From Terriglobales bacterium (GTDB lineage Bacteria > Acidobacteriota > Terriglobia > Terriglobales > Acidobacteriaceae), in assembly GCA_035624455.1 (NCBI GenBank), contig DASPRM010000024.1, positions 1-34,719 of the forward strand: 34,719 nt of DNA, written 5' to 3'. Position numbers and translations under genes: made by a program. The notes beneath the pieces are model-generated. The model was not told the DNA's origin, ran no database searches, and worked only from the letters and a program-made list of their open reading frames with translations. Positions 33,878 through 34,719 of this stretch are shown piece by piece; position 1 is the stretch's first letter, and each line of letters begins with the position of its first letter.

Positions 33878-34719
33878 TCAGAACAGAAACTTCAAGGCAA
33901 ATTGGACAAGCCTGGGTGGCAAAGCTCCCTGGATCTGACCGAAGGTAGGAGAGCTAATGTCGCTATCCGGCAGCCGGAAATTGGGGTGATTGAATAGATT
34001 GAAAATCTCCCCGCGGAACTGGAACTGCTTGCCTTCCGCCACCCGGATGTTCTTGAGGGCGGAAAAATCCCACTGCATGAAGTCAGGGCCCTGCACCACA
34101 TTGCGGCCTTCATTGCCAAACTGCTGAACAGGAGAATTTGGATCGGGAGTAAGGGCCTGGAAGGCGCTGGTATTGAACCAGCGGGATACCGTATGGGGGC
34201 CGGAATTGGGATTGCCAATCAGATCGGGTCGATTGGCCGAAAACCCAGTAATCTCCGGCGCACCGCCCTGCAGGGACACGTCTCGCGAATCGAAAACGGT
34301 GAACGGTGTGCCGCTCATTAGGGTAGTGATGCCATTGAGTTGCCATCCGCCGAGAATGTGCTGGTACCACGTTTGAGCCTGGCGCCAGAAGGGAAGGCTC
34401 CACTGATAACTCAATACAAACCTGTGGCGGGCGTCGAACATTGAGCGCCCGCGCTCGGCCGCTAGATCGAAAGGATTCTGCGCGAGATCGTTTTCTCCCG
34501 CCACCGGCTGGGCTGCCGAACCGGTGATGTTGAATGAGGAAACATCATCGATCGACTTGGACCATGTGTAGGACGCGAGAAATGAGATGCCGTGGCCGAA
34601 GCGCTTCCGCACGCTGCTTTCAAAGGCGTTGTAAGAGGAATTCGCGATGCCGGAAATCTCCCCCACCGAAGCATAAACACAGTCGTTGGGCTGAGCGAGC
34701 GTGCACCCCGAATAGAGAC
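33878..34719 (-). CDS. TonB-dependent receptor (Oar-like), C-terminal part cut by window edge
   Basis: The frame stays open from the right edge (reading LYSGCTLAQPNDCVYASVGE) to the stop at 33878, so ~280 C-terminal residues are present and the N-terminal plug and carboxypeptidase-like domain lie outside. Typical outer-membrane barrel strands of the acidobacterial Oar-like receptors are visible: YNAFESSVRKRFGHGISFLA, SYTWSKSIDD, RHRFVLSYQWSLPF, GGWQLNGITTLMSGTPFTVF, RGEIFNLFNHPNF, and a final strand ending in Phe (FALKFLF), the usual barrel-assembly signal. A GTG at 34666 inside the barrel is not a genuine start. These receptors import large substrates, often oligosaccharides, through TonB energy; the substrate is unknown. 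Confidence 0.88.
   Translation of the reverse strand, partial: LYSGCTLAQPNDCVYASVGEISGIANSSYNAFESSVRKRFGHGISFLASYTWSKSIDDVSSFNITGSAAQPVAGENDLAQNPFDLAAERGRSMFDARHRFVLSYQWSLPFWRQAQTWYQHILGGWQLNGITTLMSGTPFTVFDSRDVSLQGGAPEITGFSANRPDLIGNPNSGPHTVSRWFNTSAFQALTPDPNSPVQQFGNEGRNVVQGPDFMQWDFSALKNIRVAEGKQFQFRGEIFNLFNHPNFRLPDSDISSPTFGQIQGALPPRLVQFALKFLF

Noticed and set aside
34462-34680. Separate small minus-strand gene at the right edge
   Set aside because: It overlaps the TonB-dependent receptor in another frame and has no recognisable motif.

Overview
The window looks like a chromosomal segment of an Acidobacteriota (Terriglobia-like) soil bacterium. This is inferred from family content, not from a marker gene: an Oar-like TonB-dependent outer-membrane receptor ending in Phe, very large choice-of-anchor-D/PKD surface proteins, an Asp-box propeller exoprotein of about 1070 residues, and a membrane regulator whose cytoplasmic domain is of a kind common in Acidobacteria. 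No rRNA, tRNA, CRISPR array or insertion sequence was recognised.

Layout. (1) 1-1361 (-) is the N-terminal part of a PKD-domain lipoprotein cut by the left edge. (2) 1839-4788 is a small regulatory and envelope cluster: a secreted STN-domain protein (-), and, divergently, a LuxR-type regulator followed by a PilZ protein, then a secreted Cys-rich protein closed by a strong terminator. Several intergenic stretches here share TTAG-type motifs. (3) 5048-6852 encodes a periplasmic DsbA-like oxidoreductase with a SurA-like N-terminus, and a secreted Sel1-repeat protein. (4) 7144-16322 holds a 2694-residue surface protein (4 PKD, 14 choice-of-anchor-D/ASH repeats, 3 copies of an unnamed ~237-residue module), translationally coupled through ATGA to a trypsin-like protease. 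(5) 16387-17903 carries a frameshifted LigC-type ATP-dependent DNA ligase and a YtxH protein.

(6) 17914-26285 is a divergent efflux locus: a CusRS-like two-component system on the minus strand, and a TolC-like protein, a lipoprotein adaptor and an HAE-type RND pump on the plus strand, with OmpR-type 11-bp direct repeats between them. (7) 26576-31437 (-) is a membrane-bound regulator with two malectin domains, followed by a secreted Asp-box propeller protein. (8) 31747-33495 (+) carries a secreted TPR protein, a strong terminator and a SpoIIE-type phosphatase. (9) 33513-34719 (-) carries a small basic DUF6496-like protein and the C-terminal part of the TonB-dependent receptor.

Most of the gene products act in the envelope or outside the cell. 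The least explained parts are the repeat-built giant protein with its coupled protease, and the pairing of a predicted carbohydrate-sensing one-component membrane regulator with a large propeller exoprotein.
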